64,000 bases of DNA from Diploptera punctata. Taxonomy: Eukaryota; Arthropoda; Insecta; Blattodea; Blaberidae. The stretch covers positions 679,001 through 743,000 of the forward strand of contig JASPKZ010007555.1 of the NCBI GenBank assembly GCA_030220185.1. Reading direction: 5' to 3'. The notes under the pieces are model-generated. The model was not told the origin of the DNA. It did not search any database and saw only the letters and a program-made list of their open reading frames with translations. Both the position numbers and the translations under genes were made by a program. Each line of letters starts with the position of its first letter. The first letter of the stretch is position 1. Positions 9,900 through 20,101 of this stretch are shown here, one piece after another.

Positions 9900-11600
9900 A
9901 CCGCTGCATCCATTGTGATTGGCTGGTTCATTCAGTTTAAACATAGTGTCTTTGTCTATAAACAATTTATGTTTGATGTATAAATTTTGTATTTTTTATG
10001 TCTGGACATTAATATATGAATTATTCGAGGTGGTTAACCATTTTAGATCAACATAAGTGATATATTAAGTAAAACTAAAGACAGTGATAATTTTAAAATT
10101 GTTATCAACATCAAGAATTTACGATTATAACCTCTTCTTTTCATGTAGATCATTGTGTTATTGACGAGTCAATGTTTTTATTATGAAAATTAAATCCCCA
10201 GATGTTTCATTCGCTAATACCTGGTGCAAAGTTAATTATAATTTTTAATATCAAGATATATGTAAAATAAATTAGAATCTTATGATTGTGTTCATGGGGT
10301 CATTTTTGGAAGTGCTACAGTGGTTGTCAAACCAATATTCTCTACAGATTTGTAAACGAACATTTGTACTCTTCTTTAAATGTGTAACACAATAAGAAAA
10401 TTGTGGAATGGACAAAGAGATGAACTGTGTATCTTATGTTTGTTATCTTTTCTGAATAAAGAACTTTGTGAAGTATCGGCCATAAATTGAATTGAAATAT
10501 TACAATATTCTAGATTTCTTATCTAAATTTGACCAGTGAAGATACAAATACTCTAGTGCAACGTGCATTAATAAAATTAAATTACAGCTAGAGTTGGTTA
10601 ATGTATTAACAGAAAATATGTGCACTCAACATAGGATTTTAATCACAGCTGATCCATTATTATTTAATCTCCAGCTGTATATACTATGTCCTATCATTGA
10701 GATACTGGGAGCCATTACTTGAACCAGATATGAATAATTTTCAATTTAATTCCCAATTTATCGTAAAATAAAATGTGGTCTTATATCTTTTAATTCAAAT
10801 GCATGTAGTCTCTCTTATGGGATATTGCTATTCACTGTATACTACCATTAATCTTGGTGGTAAATGTTTTTCATACATTATAAATGATTCATTGATATAC
10901 TATTTAGTGTAACACTTAACTTTACTAAGAAAGTGGCATTGCTGATGTTAAAGATTATATTAAATAATGTCTTAAAGTATGGTGAGTGAGAGGTTACGTA
11001 TAATTAACTGCTCTTATGACAGAATTTCAAATATATGATTGGAAAGTACATATAATATTTTGGTTTTATTTTAGCCATAAAGATTATGGTAGTTACTCTT
11101 ATAAGTAATTCATATTTTCAGATGACGCAAAAAAATTGAATTAATCAATTATTAAGAAAACTGTATTTAAATTATTACAAATTGATATTCTTCTTTGTTT
11201 TAATTCCTATTCCTTAAGAAATTTAAAATAAAGAAGAAGTATGTTTGAGGTTGAAAAAATACAATGATGCCATCCTTTATACAATTGTTTGGATGCTGTA
11301 CTTAGGCCATGTCTTGCACTACTTACATTAGTTTTGCACATATGCCTATATTTCCTGTGTTTTTCTAATGTAACCCCTAATCCTCATAGATTTAAACATA
11401 GGCCTAAAAGTGTCAAATATTATGTAAGAAATGACTTGAATAAAATGGCTGAAAAAGTGAATAAAATTTGCCCTACAGCCCACCTGGCAATACTTTTAGT
11501 CTGGTTATTAAATATATGTGTTATGTGATGGTGAAGGAGCAAGATCTGCAACACATAGGGAATTTGCAGGAGTGATGTTTTAATATAATAAAATAATATC
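9900..11600. other. No recognisable gene
   Basis: AT-rich sequence between the two inverted mariner-type copies. I see no coding similarity, RNA gene or repeat in common with other parts of the window. Confidence 0.4.
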
Positions 11601-11604
11601 AAGT

Positions 11605-11725
11605 TGTGTCCAACTCGGGGTCATGTAGAAAGATTAGATTAAGCCACTATATTTATAGAGGTCTGTAATTAACTAGGGTGCAGGCTGACTACATCTGATG
11701 AACGAAATGGATGAGATGAAAATGG
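11605..11725 (+). repeat. Interspersed repeat, 'GTGTCCAACTCGGGGTC' family, copy 1
   Basis: The segment begins GTGTCCAACTCGGGGTCATG and continues through AAGCCACTATATTTATAGAG to a run of GATGA-like words. The same series of blocks occurs at 16775-16890. The type is unknown; it is probably a SINE or a non-autonomous element. Confidence 0.45.
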
Positions 11726-12169
11726 GGAAAGGTGGAATAAAATTGTGGTAGGGAAAAATGGGAGAAACCCCGAAAGAACATGCCGTAGATCCGCTTTCTC
11801 CACTACAAAATCCATGTATAGTGACCGAGACTCTATAAAGTTAAAAAAGTTACTCTTACTAAAACACAAATTAATAAGATTAATAATAAATATTATAAAT
11901 AAGGTTCTCGAGAAACCAGTGGTGAAATGCAAGCATCTAATTGCTTGCGTCACGGAGCCACCTGATATATTAATTAAAAAAATACAAATTTTCTCGTTAT
12001 AATAATATTTTATTTTAAATGATCTATTCGTCAATTTCATAAATTACATACATTAAAATAAATCGTAAATTCTGTATATCCCTATTAGTATTATGATTAA
12101 TTTCAATAGCATCCCATAGTAATATGAGTAATGAGCCAATGAACAAATTGAAATTTGGCAGTTTTGCTG

Positions 12170-12411
12170 CATGCAGCGGTTCATTCAACAAACTCCTTAA
12201 ATTTTTGCTAGAGCGCTTTATTGCCCGCTGAATGCACACATTGGGTCTTTTTCTGTGAGGTCATCATTGTCATTTAAATCACAATCTGCAACAAATGTAA
12301 ACAAAACTTTGAGAGATGTAGAATATGTTGGAAAAAACTGCATGTCTCTATCTCAAATAGTTTACGAGCTAAGTTACATTGTTTTGGTAGCAGAACTTTG
12401 TGGACACTCTG
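12170..12411 (-). mobile_element. Deleted inverted copy of the 9122 mariner-like element
   Basis: Its reverse complement matches 9122-9295, jumps directly to GCATTCAGCGGGCAATAAAG (found near 9823-9845), and then diverges. It therefore lost the coding part. It ends in CTCTG next to a TA. Together with 9122-9890 it forms a pair of convergent termini about 3.3 kb apart. Confidence 0.6.
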
Positions 12412-12503
12412 TAGTTTATGTAAAATTGTAGACTTTTACAGCAGGTATTTTGATTCATGTATTTTATGTCTTTCGGGCTAAATGGCTGTGGTCTGGTATT
12501 ATT

Positions 12504-12552
12504 AAAACTCAACGTTTCGTCTACTGCTGCGGTAGACATCCTCAGGAGATTC
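12504..12552 (-). ncRNA. Hammerhead ribozyme-like motif, left arm
   Basis: Minus strand: stem I strand GAATCTC, core CTGAGGA (12539-12545), stem II GTCTAC/GTAGAC (six perfect pairs), GAAA, CG, cleavage after GTT, then GAGTTTT closing stem I (six of seven pairs, one G-U). All invariant core bases are present. Confidence 0.65.
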
Positions 12553-12679
12553 TGCATGTTCTTCGACTTGTTAACTCTTCAAATGTCGGCTGCAGACTGG
12601 ATGTGTGTTGGAAATCGTGTCCTTATTTGTAGTTGAGTGTTGTGCAGAGATGTTTTCTACACGGTCCGCTACTTTGGAG

Positions 12680-12880
12680 CTATTTTTCTGATTGGTTATC
12701 ACTGGCGTAAGTCATGGGTTTTATTCTCGTGTTATATAATACCGGAATCCAAATTTTATTAGTCTTCTTAGTTTCTTCTTTTTTGTTAAATGAATTTTTG
12801 TGTTTGTAAATTTCGATAGCCTCTCTGTGAAGTCTTGGTGTAGTAATGTTGTGTTTTGGACAAAACTTGCGTTTCTTCAA
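12680..12880 (-). pseudogene. PLE GIY-YIG domain C-terminal tail, left arm
   Basis: Sixty-six codons include LHREAIEIYKHKNSFNKKEE and KIWIPVLYNTRIK. This is the conserved last part of GIY-YIG domains in Penelope-like proteins, with the Glu of the catalytic helix region and the Asn-Lys-x-W end. The nuclease core upstream (GIY and YIG) is absent because the arm is truncated at the centre. Confidence 0.7.
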
Positions 12881-12917
12881 ATTTTATGGCATTTTAACAA
12901 AGAACATACCATAAAAT

Positions 12918-13118
12918 TTGAAGAAACGCAAGTTTTGTCCAAAACACAACATTACTACACCAAGACTTCACAGAGAGGCTATCGAAATTTACAAACACAA
13001 AAATTCATTTAACAAAAAAGAAGAAACTATGAAGATTAATAAAATTTGGATTCCGGCATTATATAACACGAGAATAAAACCCATGACTTACGCCAGTGAT
13101 AACCAATCAGAAAAATAG
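12918..13118 (+). pseudogene. PLE GIY-YIG domain C-terminal tail, right arm
   Basis: Mirror copy of 12680-12880 with four visible differences (for example MKINKIWIPAL instead of KKTNKIWIPVL). It ends at the same stop codon. It is a fragment only. Confidence 0.7.
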
Positions 13119-13245
13119 CTCCAAAGTAGCGGACCGTGTAGAAAACATCTCTGCACAACACTCAACTACAAATAAGGACACGATTTCCAACACATAGCCA
13201 GTCTGCAGCCGACATTTGAAGAGTTAACAAGTCGAAGAACACGCA

Positions 13246-13294
13246 GAATCTCCTGAGGATGTCTACCACAGTAGTAGACGAAACGTCGAGTTTT
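13246..13294 (+). ncRNA. Hammerhead ribozyme-like motif, right arm
   Basis: Stem I GAATCTC with GAGTTTT, core CTGAGGA (13253-13259), stem II GTCTAC/GTAGAC, GAAA (13280-13283), C-G, cleavage triplet GTC. It equals the left-arm motif except for the stem II loop and the GTC/GTT triplet. Stem III is very short, as in the minimal type-I hammerheads of Penelope-like elements. Confidence 0.65.
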
Positions 13295-13345
13295 AATAAT
13301 ACCAGACCATGGCCATTTAGCCTGAAAGACATAAAGTACATGACT

Positions 13346-14515
13346 ATGTAGTTTTTTTTTTCTAATGAAGGAAGGGTCCTGCCAACTCATTTCAATGCTA
13401 AGGAGGGTAAAGCCATTTATGTTTAAGGAGGGTTGTGAAATGCTCTATAACACGCTCCATCTTAGAAGGAGGAGGTTGTGGCGGGATCTTTCCTTCTTTA
13501 GAGAAAACAGATTGTAGTTACTTCAGCTTCATTGAGTTTCTGTCATCAGGAAGGAATTTTCTATAGATAAGAACTCGTTAGTAGGTATTCAAAGCGCAAA
13601 ATTTTCCTTCACAAAAACAGAGGATGATATTCTGTTATATTAGGTATCAGTAAAGACTTTTGTAAATACAAGAGAACTAAATGCTCTAACTGAGCCTCCT
13701 TCCCACTTAATAGCTGCAGCCTGTGTCTCAGAGTCCATTCAAAGGTTACAATAAATTAAGAAGATTGGACAATGACTAAATGTTTGAACATTCATATGAA
13801 TTAAAAAGCACTCATGTTTATGACTAATATTGCAAAAGAAACAGTTTTAGGCAAGATTAGGCAAAAAGAACTTTAAAATACGCATTAATCTCAAATTTAG
13901 GATATTTTAGGGACTATAAAATTCTTTTATTCCCATATTTTTTTCATGAATCATATTTACATTATTTCCTATATCCCCTCATTGGAACTAAATAGGTGTT
14001 TTCCTTCAAATCAGAATCTGATGGAAATAAATCATTATAGTGTTATTGACTGATGAATATAAATAAAATTTGAAAAAAAAAAGTATTATTATGGAAATAT
14101 TTAAAAATAATGAACAAGATAAATGTTTTGCTTCATCTTTTTTAGAAAAATAATTGATAGATTCAAAAGAAGAAGTAGTATAAACATCAAATTAAAAATA
14201 TTGATTTGTACAATTAAAAATGTTTAATTTGTTATCGTAACGGATTCACATTTTACCATGAGTTCTAGAATGTAATTCATACCACTTATTTCTGTGGCTT
14301 TCATTGGAACGAAATGGAATGTATTACCACTTTTTTGTAACTTCATTTTGTCACACTTCTCTGTAATTATCTTAACCAGGAATAACTGAATCAGCATATG
14401 ACTTCTCCAACTCATAAACCTTCATGACTGGAAAGTATAATTACAATCAATTTTATGGCTAATTATATTTATTGTGAACAAATACTTACTTTGATAGTTG
14501 AATGCAGGCCGGTAA
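13346..14515. other. No recognisable gene
   Basis: No coding similarity or RNA gene is visible. Frames of about 60 codons occur by chance in this AT-rich stretch. Confidence 0.4.
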
Positions 14516-14518
14516 TCA

Positions 14519-14787
14519 TAATGTTGAGTGATTCCAGGCTTTGAGGCCGTGGTCCATCACTGGTGTTCCTACCAGGCGTTTCTCCCTCAACTGCAGAGGG
14601 AATCTTCAGTGGCGAGTACTTCTAGGTGTTGTGTCCTGGTCAGATGCTCAACGCTCATTCACAGTCGAGCCTCCGACCTAGAAGTACTCGCCACTGAAGA
14701 TACCCTCCGCAGCTGAGGGAGAAACGCCTGGTAGGAACACCAGTGATGGACCACGGCCTCAAAGCCCGGAATCACTCAACATTATTA
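14519..14787. mobile_element. Palindromic element with hammerhead-like cores on both arms
   Basis: Arms of about 113 bp (14519-14632 and 14675-14787) are reverse complements around a 40-bp loop. It is far more GC-rich than its surroundings. On the plus strand the right arm reads GCCA, CTGAAGA, stem II CCCTC/GAGGG, GAAA, CGCC, TGGT; the left arm reads the same on the minus strand. This is the hammerhead order, but the usual GUC triplet is GCC. It looks like a tail-only PLE derivative. Confidence 0.6.
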
Positions 14788-15101
14788 GTTACTTACTTTT
14801 TCTAACATTTTGCTAGAAACAATTTTGTTTATTGTATTCCAGGATTTTTTTTATCTCAATCTGCATGCTAAATAAACAGAAAATGACAGAGGTCACCAGG
14901 ATGGTATGAAGTTTTGAAAAATTATTATAATTTATTTAATTGTTAAAAGTTGTTGTAATGAAGCTGTGTTTCTTAACATGTGATAATATTTCAGCATGAT
15001 ACAGATTCAGATTTACATTATAAGAATTTATAGGTTTGTACATTAAAACAAGAATATCATCTTATTCACGAGATAATTTATATTTATAAATTACATACAT
15101 A

Positions 15102-15815
15102 CAGGGTGAATGGTAATTACACCGTCAAACTTCAGGGGCTGATTCCTGACTGAAAATGAAGGGAAAAAGGTCCTATAAACATGTGTCCGGAAATGAACGA
15201 TATGCGTGCAACAATGACAAATTGTCCCCGCACACAGAACATAACATAATTGTATCCAAGTCACAAGAGATGTTCAAAGTGGCCTCCATGGGATGCAAAG
15301 CATGCATTAACACATCGTATCATGGATTGTTTGGCATGTTCCGACCTCTCTTTGAATAGCGTCACAGGCAACGTGGACACGCTGTTGAAGGATATGCACA
15401 TCAGGAACTGGTTCAGCATACACAACGCTTATCAGATGCCCCCAGAGGTAAAAATCCAGAGGGTTTAAGTCCGGTGATCTAGCAGGCCATGCAACAGGAC
15501 CTCTGCGTCCTATCCTATGTCTGGGGGAAGATTTTGTTGAGGTGTCAGAAAACTGTAATGCGGAAATGGGGTGGCGCTCTATCATGCAGAAACCATATTC
15601 ATCTGCCTATGCCATTCATCAGTGCCATCTACCGTGGCAACAATGTATTTACAAAAAAAACACTGCAAGTGGTTCGAGAGAATAATGCCATTCATCAGTG
15701 TCATCTACCGTGGCAACGATGCATTTATGGACACTTATTCATAGGACATTTTTTCCTCCATTTCCAGTGAGGAATCAGTCCCTGCAGTTTGTCAGTGTAA
15801 TTAAAATCTACTCTG
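15102..15815 (-). mobile_element. Mariner-like deletion derivative with about 70-bp TIRs
   Basis: TIRs run inward from TA on both sides: CAGGGTGAATGGTAATTACA (left) and, reversed, CAGAGTAGATTTTAATTACA (right). They stay alignable for about 70 bp, including GATTCCTGACTG / GATTCCTCACTG. The interior keeps only the 3' end of a transposase. An approximately 80-bp block containing GCCATTCATCAGTGCCATCT is duplicated in tandem at about 15610 and 15690. Confidence 0.75.
15307..15585 (-). pseudogene. Transposase C-terminal fragment (DDE, mariner-like)
   Basis: WPARSPDLNPLDFYLWGHL is the third catalytic block of the DDE domain in mariner-type transposases, where the last acidic residue is the D of PLDFYLW. 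The downstream segment (VVYAEPVPDVHILQQRV) is the usual C-terminal helix. The N-terminal DNA-binding and first two catalytic regions are missing. It could only be a passive, cross-mobilised element. Confidence 0.75.
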
Positions 15816-15972
15816 TATCTCATTAATAGCTGGTTTCACATTTCTTCACTATATCTCATTAAGTTTAAAGATCATCATCATCTTATGTCTTTTTTCAGTA
15901 GGCCACTATCAATTTAAAGATAGTTTTATGTTTCATGAAGCATTTTTATGGTAACGTTTTTATTAGAATCCA

Positions 15973-15974
<2 letters not shown>

Positions 15975-16004
<30 letters not shown>

Positions 16005-16174
16005 CACTGCCACTATCGAACCCGTAGGTTCATGGCCGCGCGGACATAAGCTCTCCATACATCCCTTTCCAATCATTCCCTGTATAATCTACTTCCCTCA
16101 AATCATAGTTAATGTTATTCTCCCACCTCATTCTTGGTCTACCAACTGGGCGTTTTCCCTCTGGCTTTCCTACA
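15975..16174 (-). mobile_element. RTE LINE 3'-end insertion with 10-bp TSD
   Basis: AGAATCCATA lies on both sides (15965-15974 and 16175-16184). The insertion starts with an ACTT repeat (the TAAG tail on the minus strand) and covers about the last 55 codons of the RTE protein. Compared with the other copies, an internal stretch of about 16 bp near TACATCCC-TTCC is deleted. It is a severely 5'-truncated insertion made by target-primed reverse transcription. Confidence 0.85.
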
Positions 16175-16774
16175 AGAATCCATAAGTTATGTTAACTCCC
16201 TACAAAAGTGTTAAATTTGACATCACATATAATGCTGAAATTCATTCTATTGAATATCATGGTACTCTTCATCATGTTAATGGCTCCCAAAATTATAATT
16301 TTAAAATTTTATCAAAGGTGCAGATTTTAGAGAAGAAAGTAGTGAGAATTATTGTATAAGAGATTAAAACTGATTGGAAAATCACAAACTCACACCTCTT
16401 GAATAGAGGCTTGTTACTTTAGAATTATTTTAAGAGTAATTGGTGATATGAACAGTGTCATAATGCAGCAAAAAATAAAAAGTTCAATAAACAATATAAC
16501 AATAGATGTTATAGCAACCATACACCATGATTTGTCATCTACAAGATTCTTTTTAGATTTCCATTCAATATTATTGTAAAATTAGTAAAGAATTCATGCT
16601 TCTTTTATTCATGTTTGTAAAACTATCAGTACTAAATTCGTTAGTTAATTTTCATAGTCTCTCTTTTTGTTTTAATATTATACCATCTATTTATTTTGCT
16701 TTAACATCAAAATATTTAGATAGAGTCAATAAATAATAATTATCATCATTTAAATAAATAATAATATCCTCAAC

Positions 16775-16890
16775 TCGTGTCCAACTCAGGGTCGGGTCAA
16801 GGGTTGAGATGAAGCCCTTTATATAGATGACAAGGGTACCGGTCGACCACGCCTGATGCACCTTCACAGGGGTAGATGAATGAAATGAAA
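16775..16890 (+). repeat. Interspersed repeat, 'GTGTCCAACTC' family, copy 2
   Basis: It begins CGTGTCCAACTCAGGGTCG, then AAGCCCTTTATATAGATGAC, and ends in GATGAATGAAATGAAATGA. It shares its block order with 11605-11725. It abuts the PLE fragment that starts near 16895. Confidence 0.45.
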
Positions 16891-16894
16891 TGAA

Positions 16895-17398
16895 AAGATT
16901 GAAGAGGGTAACAAATCAGGAATGTATCAAATTGAATGTAAAGATTGTGAAAAGATATACATAGGGAAAACAAAAAGAATTTAAATACAAAATTGAAGGA
17001 ACACCCTAGAAATGTTAAGAATGGAGAATTAGAAAAATCTGCAATAGTTGCACATGCTTGGTCAGAAAAACACAGAATTGAAACCAAAACAAAATTACTT
17101 AAACATTTGGCAAAATCAAAAGAACTCACGATTTGGGAGAAAATTTACATATGCAAGAATAAAAAGAAATCTATGAATTTTGAAATACCCAGTGAAAATG
17201 AGAGGGGATTGATTTGGAAGTTCATCGGTCAGCCAACAGAGAGTGCAGAAGTCAATTTACAAGATAGACAACCGCAGGATGGCAGTTGTGATCATGGTGT
17301 TGCATTGAAAGTGTCACAAAGGTAGTGACAAAACTTAAGTATGCGTAAAAATCAAGAAATATGAGGTGAGTCAAAATACAACTCAAATTAATTAAAAT
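16895..17398 (+). mobile_element. PLE 3' half with GIY-YIG tail
   Basis: This is one plus-strand PLE end. The coding part 16993-17325 is followed by a 3' tail ATCAAGAAATATGAGGTGAG and ends near GCTCATAGTG, the outer end motif common to the window's PLEs. A fragment of the same tail in the opposite orientation lies at 61455-61505. Confidence 0.7.
16993..17325 (+). pseudogene. PLE GIY-YIG endonuclease C-terminal part
   Basis: The frame holds EHPRNVKNGELEKSAIVAHA, WSEKHRIE, LTIWEKIYI and MNFEIPSEN. These blocks line up with the family C copies at 49533-50177 and 52141-52425. The GIY and YIG core lies upstream (16915-16985) in broken frames. The C-terminal extension after FIGQP is variable between copies and of unknown role. 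Confidence 0.7.
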
Positions 17399-17647
17399 AA
17401 AGCTCATAGTGTTATCTCCTACCGACATAATTTAATAATGACATTCTTTTCATGTATCCAAACCATTGCAGTTGTTTATAAACAACAAACTTGATTGTAG
17501 AATTTTGAACATTCATTTTTTGCCTAATTATTTAATTTTTAATTTTTAGAATATTTTGCTGATCTTAAAAAGTCAATTTCTGTTGATTATAATTTATTCT
17601 AATTGCTTGTATTTAAGTCCCAGAATTGTGCTTCATATTGTTATTGC

Positions 17648-18057
17648 ATCCGCTATCTGAGATATTAAGTTTGTCAGTGATAAGATATCATACATAATTC
17701 TAAAGAGTAAACGACATGATTCTGTAATTATAAATGTACATAGTCCCACAGAAGATAAGGATGACAAAATCAAGGATGAGTTCTATGAAGAATTGGAATG
17801 CGTATTTGCTAGTTTTTCATGTTATTCCTTCTTTGGAGATTTTAATGCAAACGTGGGACAGGAAGATATATTCAGACCAACAATAGGCAAATTCAGTCTT
17901 CATGAAGATAGTAACGACAATGGGTAGATTAGTCACCTTTGACACATCAAAGAATCTTATTGTTAAGAGCTCAATATTCCAGCATAAGGATATTCATAAA
18001 TACACCTGGACATCTCCAGTTGATGAATCTCAGAACCAGATAGATAATGTAATAGTA
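17648..18057 (+). pseudogene. RTE endonuclease (EEP) fragment
   Basis: The nucleotide sequence follows the apurinic-like endonuclease part of the RTE copy at 44670-45075. It contains the block encoding the [12 protein letters not shown] segment and ends inside the codons for NQIDNVIV. Frameshifts separate the pieces (open from 17902 to about 18060). It is cut at 18058 by a PLE insertion. The matching 3' end of an RTE copy resumes at 20531, with about 2 kb of the element missing. Confidence 0.75.
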
Positions 18058-18138
18058 ACTTATTTTAGGAATTCACACTATGAGGTATATTCATTTAGGT
18101 TCAATTTTATCACTCACCTCATATTATTATTCTTATTT

Positions 18139-18189
18139 TAATATAAACTAGTTTCGGAACTTTGTTTCCATTCCATCTTCAGTATCTTC
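18139..18189 (-). ncRNA. Hammerhead ribozyme-like motif in group C PLE
   Basis: Minus strand: GAAGATA, CTGAAGA, stem II GGAA/TTCC, GAAA, CTAG, cleavage after GTT, then TATATTA. Stem I keeps about five of seven pairs. The layout is the same as 49524-49574, with more substitutions. Confidence 0.55.
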
Positions 18190-18755
18190 ACGACCATTGT
18201 TCTGTCATCTTGAAGAGCCGTCTTTCGCTCCTTCCATTGGCAGACTGAAAAACCTCAAAACCAGGTCATTCTGCCAGGAATTTCAAAGTTCATCAATTTC
18301 TCCTTTTTGCTCCTTTGAATGTAGATCTTTTCCCAAACAGTGAGTTCTTTTGGTTTTTCTATTTATTTTAATAATTTAGCTTCTTTCTCGATAAGATGTT
18401 TTTCAGACCATGCATGGGGAGCCACTGCAGATTTTTCTACTTCCTCTTTCTTGACATTCCTGAGTGTTCTTTCACTCTAGTTTTCAAATTCTCTTAGTTT
18501 TTCCTATGTAGAATTTCTCACATTCTTCACATTTAATCTGATAAATCCCTGATTTGTTTTCTTCTTTCATTTTCTCATTTTTATTAGATCTAATCAATGT
18601 AGTGATGCTATAGTCATTTTTGGGTGCCAAGCCTTATGTTGAAATCTTTGAAACTTGTGGTGCTTCAATGGATGATATGTGAATTTCCTGAATTTTACAT
18701 TTTCTTCTTTTTACACGCTTTATATTAGCTTGACCTGTATCTATCTATCTATCTA

Positions 18756-19400
18756 TGTAACGGAATCTTCCAACGCGATTTTCACCCACTTAAAATCATC
18801 GCATCGACTTGAAACTTTGTATACTTGTAGAGGACCCGTGACAATACAATAATTTCATATTTATTTTTTAAAATCCTGGCCATAATCATCAGAAAATCAA
18901 AAAACGTGTTTTTGTATCAATGTAACGGAATCTTTCAACGCGATTTTCACCCACTTAGAAATATTGGATCGACTTGAAACTTTGTGTACGTGTAGAGGAC
19001 CCGTGACAATACAATAATTTCATATCTTGTTTCAAAAATCCTGGCCAGAATCATCAGAAAATCAAAAAACATGTTTTTCTATAAATGTAACGGAATCTTT
19101 CAATGCGATTTTCACCCACTTAGAAACATTGTATCGACTTGAAACTTTGTATACTTGTAGAGGACCCGTGACAATACAATCATTTCATATTTATTTTTTA
19201 AAATCCTGGCCATAATCATCAGAAAATCAAAAAAACGTGTTTTTGTATCAATGTAACGGAATCTTTCAACGCGATTTTCACCCACTTAGAAATATTGGAT
19301 CGACTTGAAACTTTGTATACATGTAGAGGACCCGTGACAATACAATAATTTCATATCTTGTTTCAAAAATCCTGGCCAGAATCATCCGAAAAAAAAAATG
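18756..19400 (+). repeat. Tandem repeat, four units of about 165 bp in A-B-A-B order
   Basis: Each unit starts TGTAACGGAATCTTTCAACG (starts at 18756, 18921, 19086 and 19252). Units 1 and 3 share one downstream version (CATATTTATTTTTTAAAATC) and units 2 and 4 another (CATATCTTGTTTCAAAAATC). The array therefore grew by duplicating a 330-bp dimer. All units share GAGGACCCGTGACAATACAA. Confidence 0.85.
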
Positions 19401-19447
19401 AAAACTGGTATAATAGGTTGCGGACTTTTCGAGTGTTTAGTCAATCG

Positions 19448-19540
19448 CTGTAAGAGCTCAGTTGGTAGAGCAGTGAACTCTTAGTGGTATATAATTTCAG
19501 TAATCCATACGTCGCTGGTTCAAATCCGGCTGGGAGGTTT
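19448..19540 (+). pseudogene. tRNA-Tyr-like sequence with an intron-like insert
   Basis: AGCTCAGTTGGTAGAGCAGT (D arm and A box) is followed by GAACTCTTAG, about 18 intervening bases, then AATCCATACGTCGCTGGTTC and a T arm (GCTGG-TTCAAAT-CCGGC). The layout matches intron-containing eukaryotic tRNA-Tyr genes. The anticodon loop has an extra base and the acceptor stem does not pair well, so it is probably a pseudogene or the head of a repeat. Confidence 0.6.
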
Positions 19541-19648
19541 TTTTATAGAAGAGTATTACTTTTAGCTCGTACTACAATAGTATCGAATTTAAAGATATTT
19601 ACATTTTTATCTTATTCTGTAAAATATTAAAACTAAAAAAATTAAAAA

Positions 19649-20101
19649 TAAATAATAGTTTTAAAAAACTAAAAGAACACGCTTTATTAGAAAACTGAAA
19701 AATGAAAAATAATTTTAATTTCCAATACGCTTGGGATAAAATAAAGTGGTCAACAAAAAAATCATCTCCAACACATATAGAGTAAAACTAGAGTTATCAA
19801 CAAAAAGAAAATAATTTTACCATCAAAAGTGTGGGGTGATTTTTATGATTTTTACAATTTCTTCTTAGAGAGCTTACTTTTACCAATATCTGTTTATTAT
19901 AAAATATATTAATTGATATAGAGCACCCCACGCTTTTGATGGTAAAATTATTTTCTTTTTGTTGATAACTCTAGTTTTACTCTATATGTGTTGGAGATTA
20001 TTTTTGTTATTTTTGTTTATCCCAAGCGTATTGGAAATTAAAATTATTTTTCAGTTTTCTAATAAAGCATGTTCTTTTAGTTTTTTAAAACTATTATTTT
20101 T
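19649..20101. repeat. Long inverted repeat, arms about 180 bp
   Basis: The left arm (19649-19838) and right arm (19924-20101) are near-exact reverse complements, including CAATACGCTTGGGATAAA and CACATATAGAGTAAAACTAG. The 85-bp spacer is unrelated. The right arm abuts the resumed PLE sequence. No coding potential is visible. Confidence 0.8.

Larger units (their letters stand above)
12458..13345. mobile_element. Head-to-head inverted PLE pair, 3' ends only (group A)
   Basis: Two arms of about 440 bp are reverse complements with a centre near 12895-12910. Each arm encodes the tail of a GIY-YIG protein (HREAIEIYKHKNSFNKKEE then NKIWIPAL) and then a 3' region with a strong hammerhead-like core. 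The arms differ at few sites, so formation is recent or the pair is homogenised. No RT is present. Confidence 0.8.

Noticed and set aside
11669..12040. 123-codon minus-strand frame
   Set aside because: It overlaps an interspersed repeat and has no recognisable domain; it is likely chance.
19448..19540. Functional tRNA-Tyr gene
   Set aside because: The anticodon loop has an extra base and the acceptor stem pairs poorly; it also sits inside a mobile insertion.
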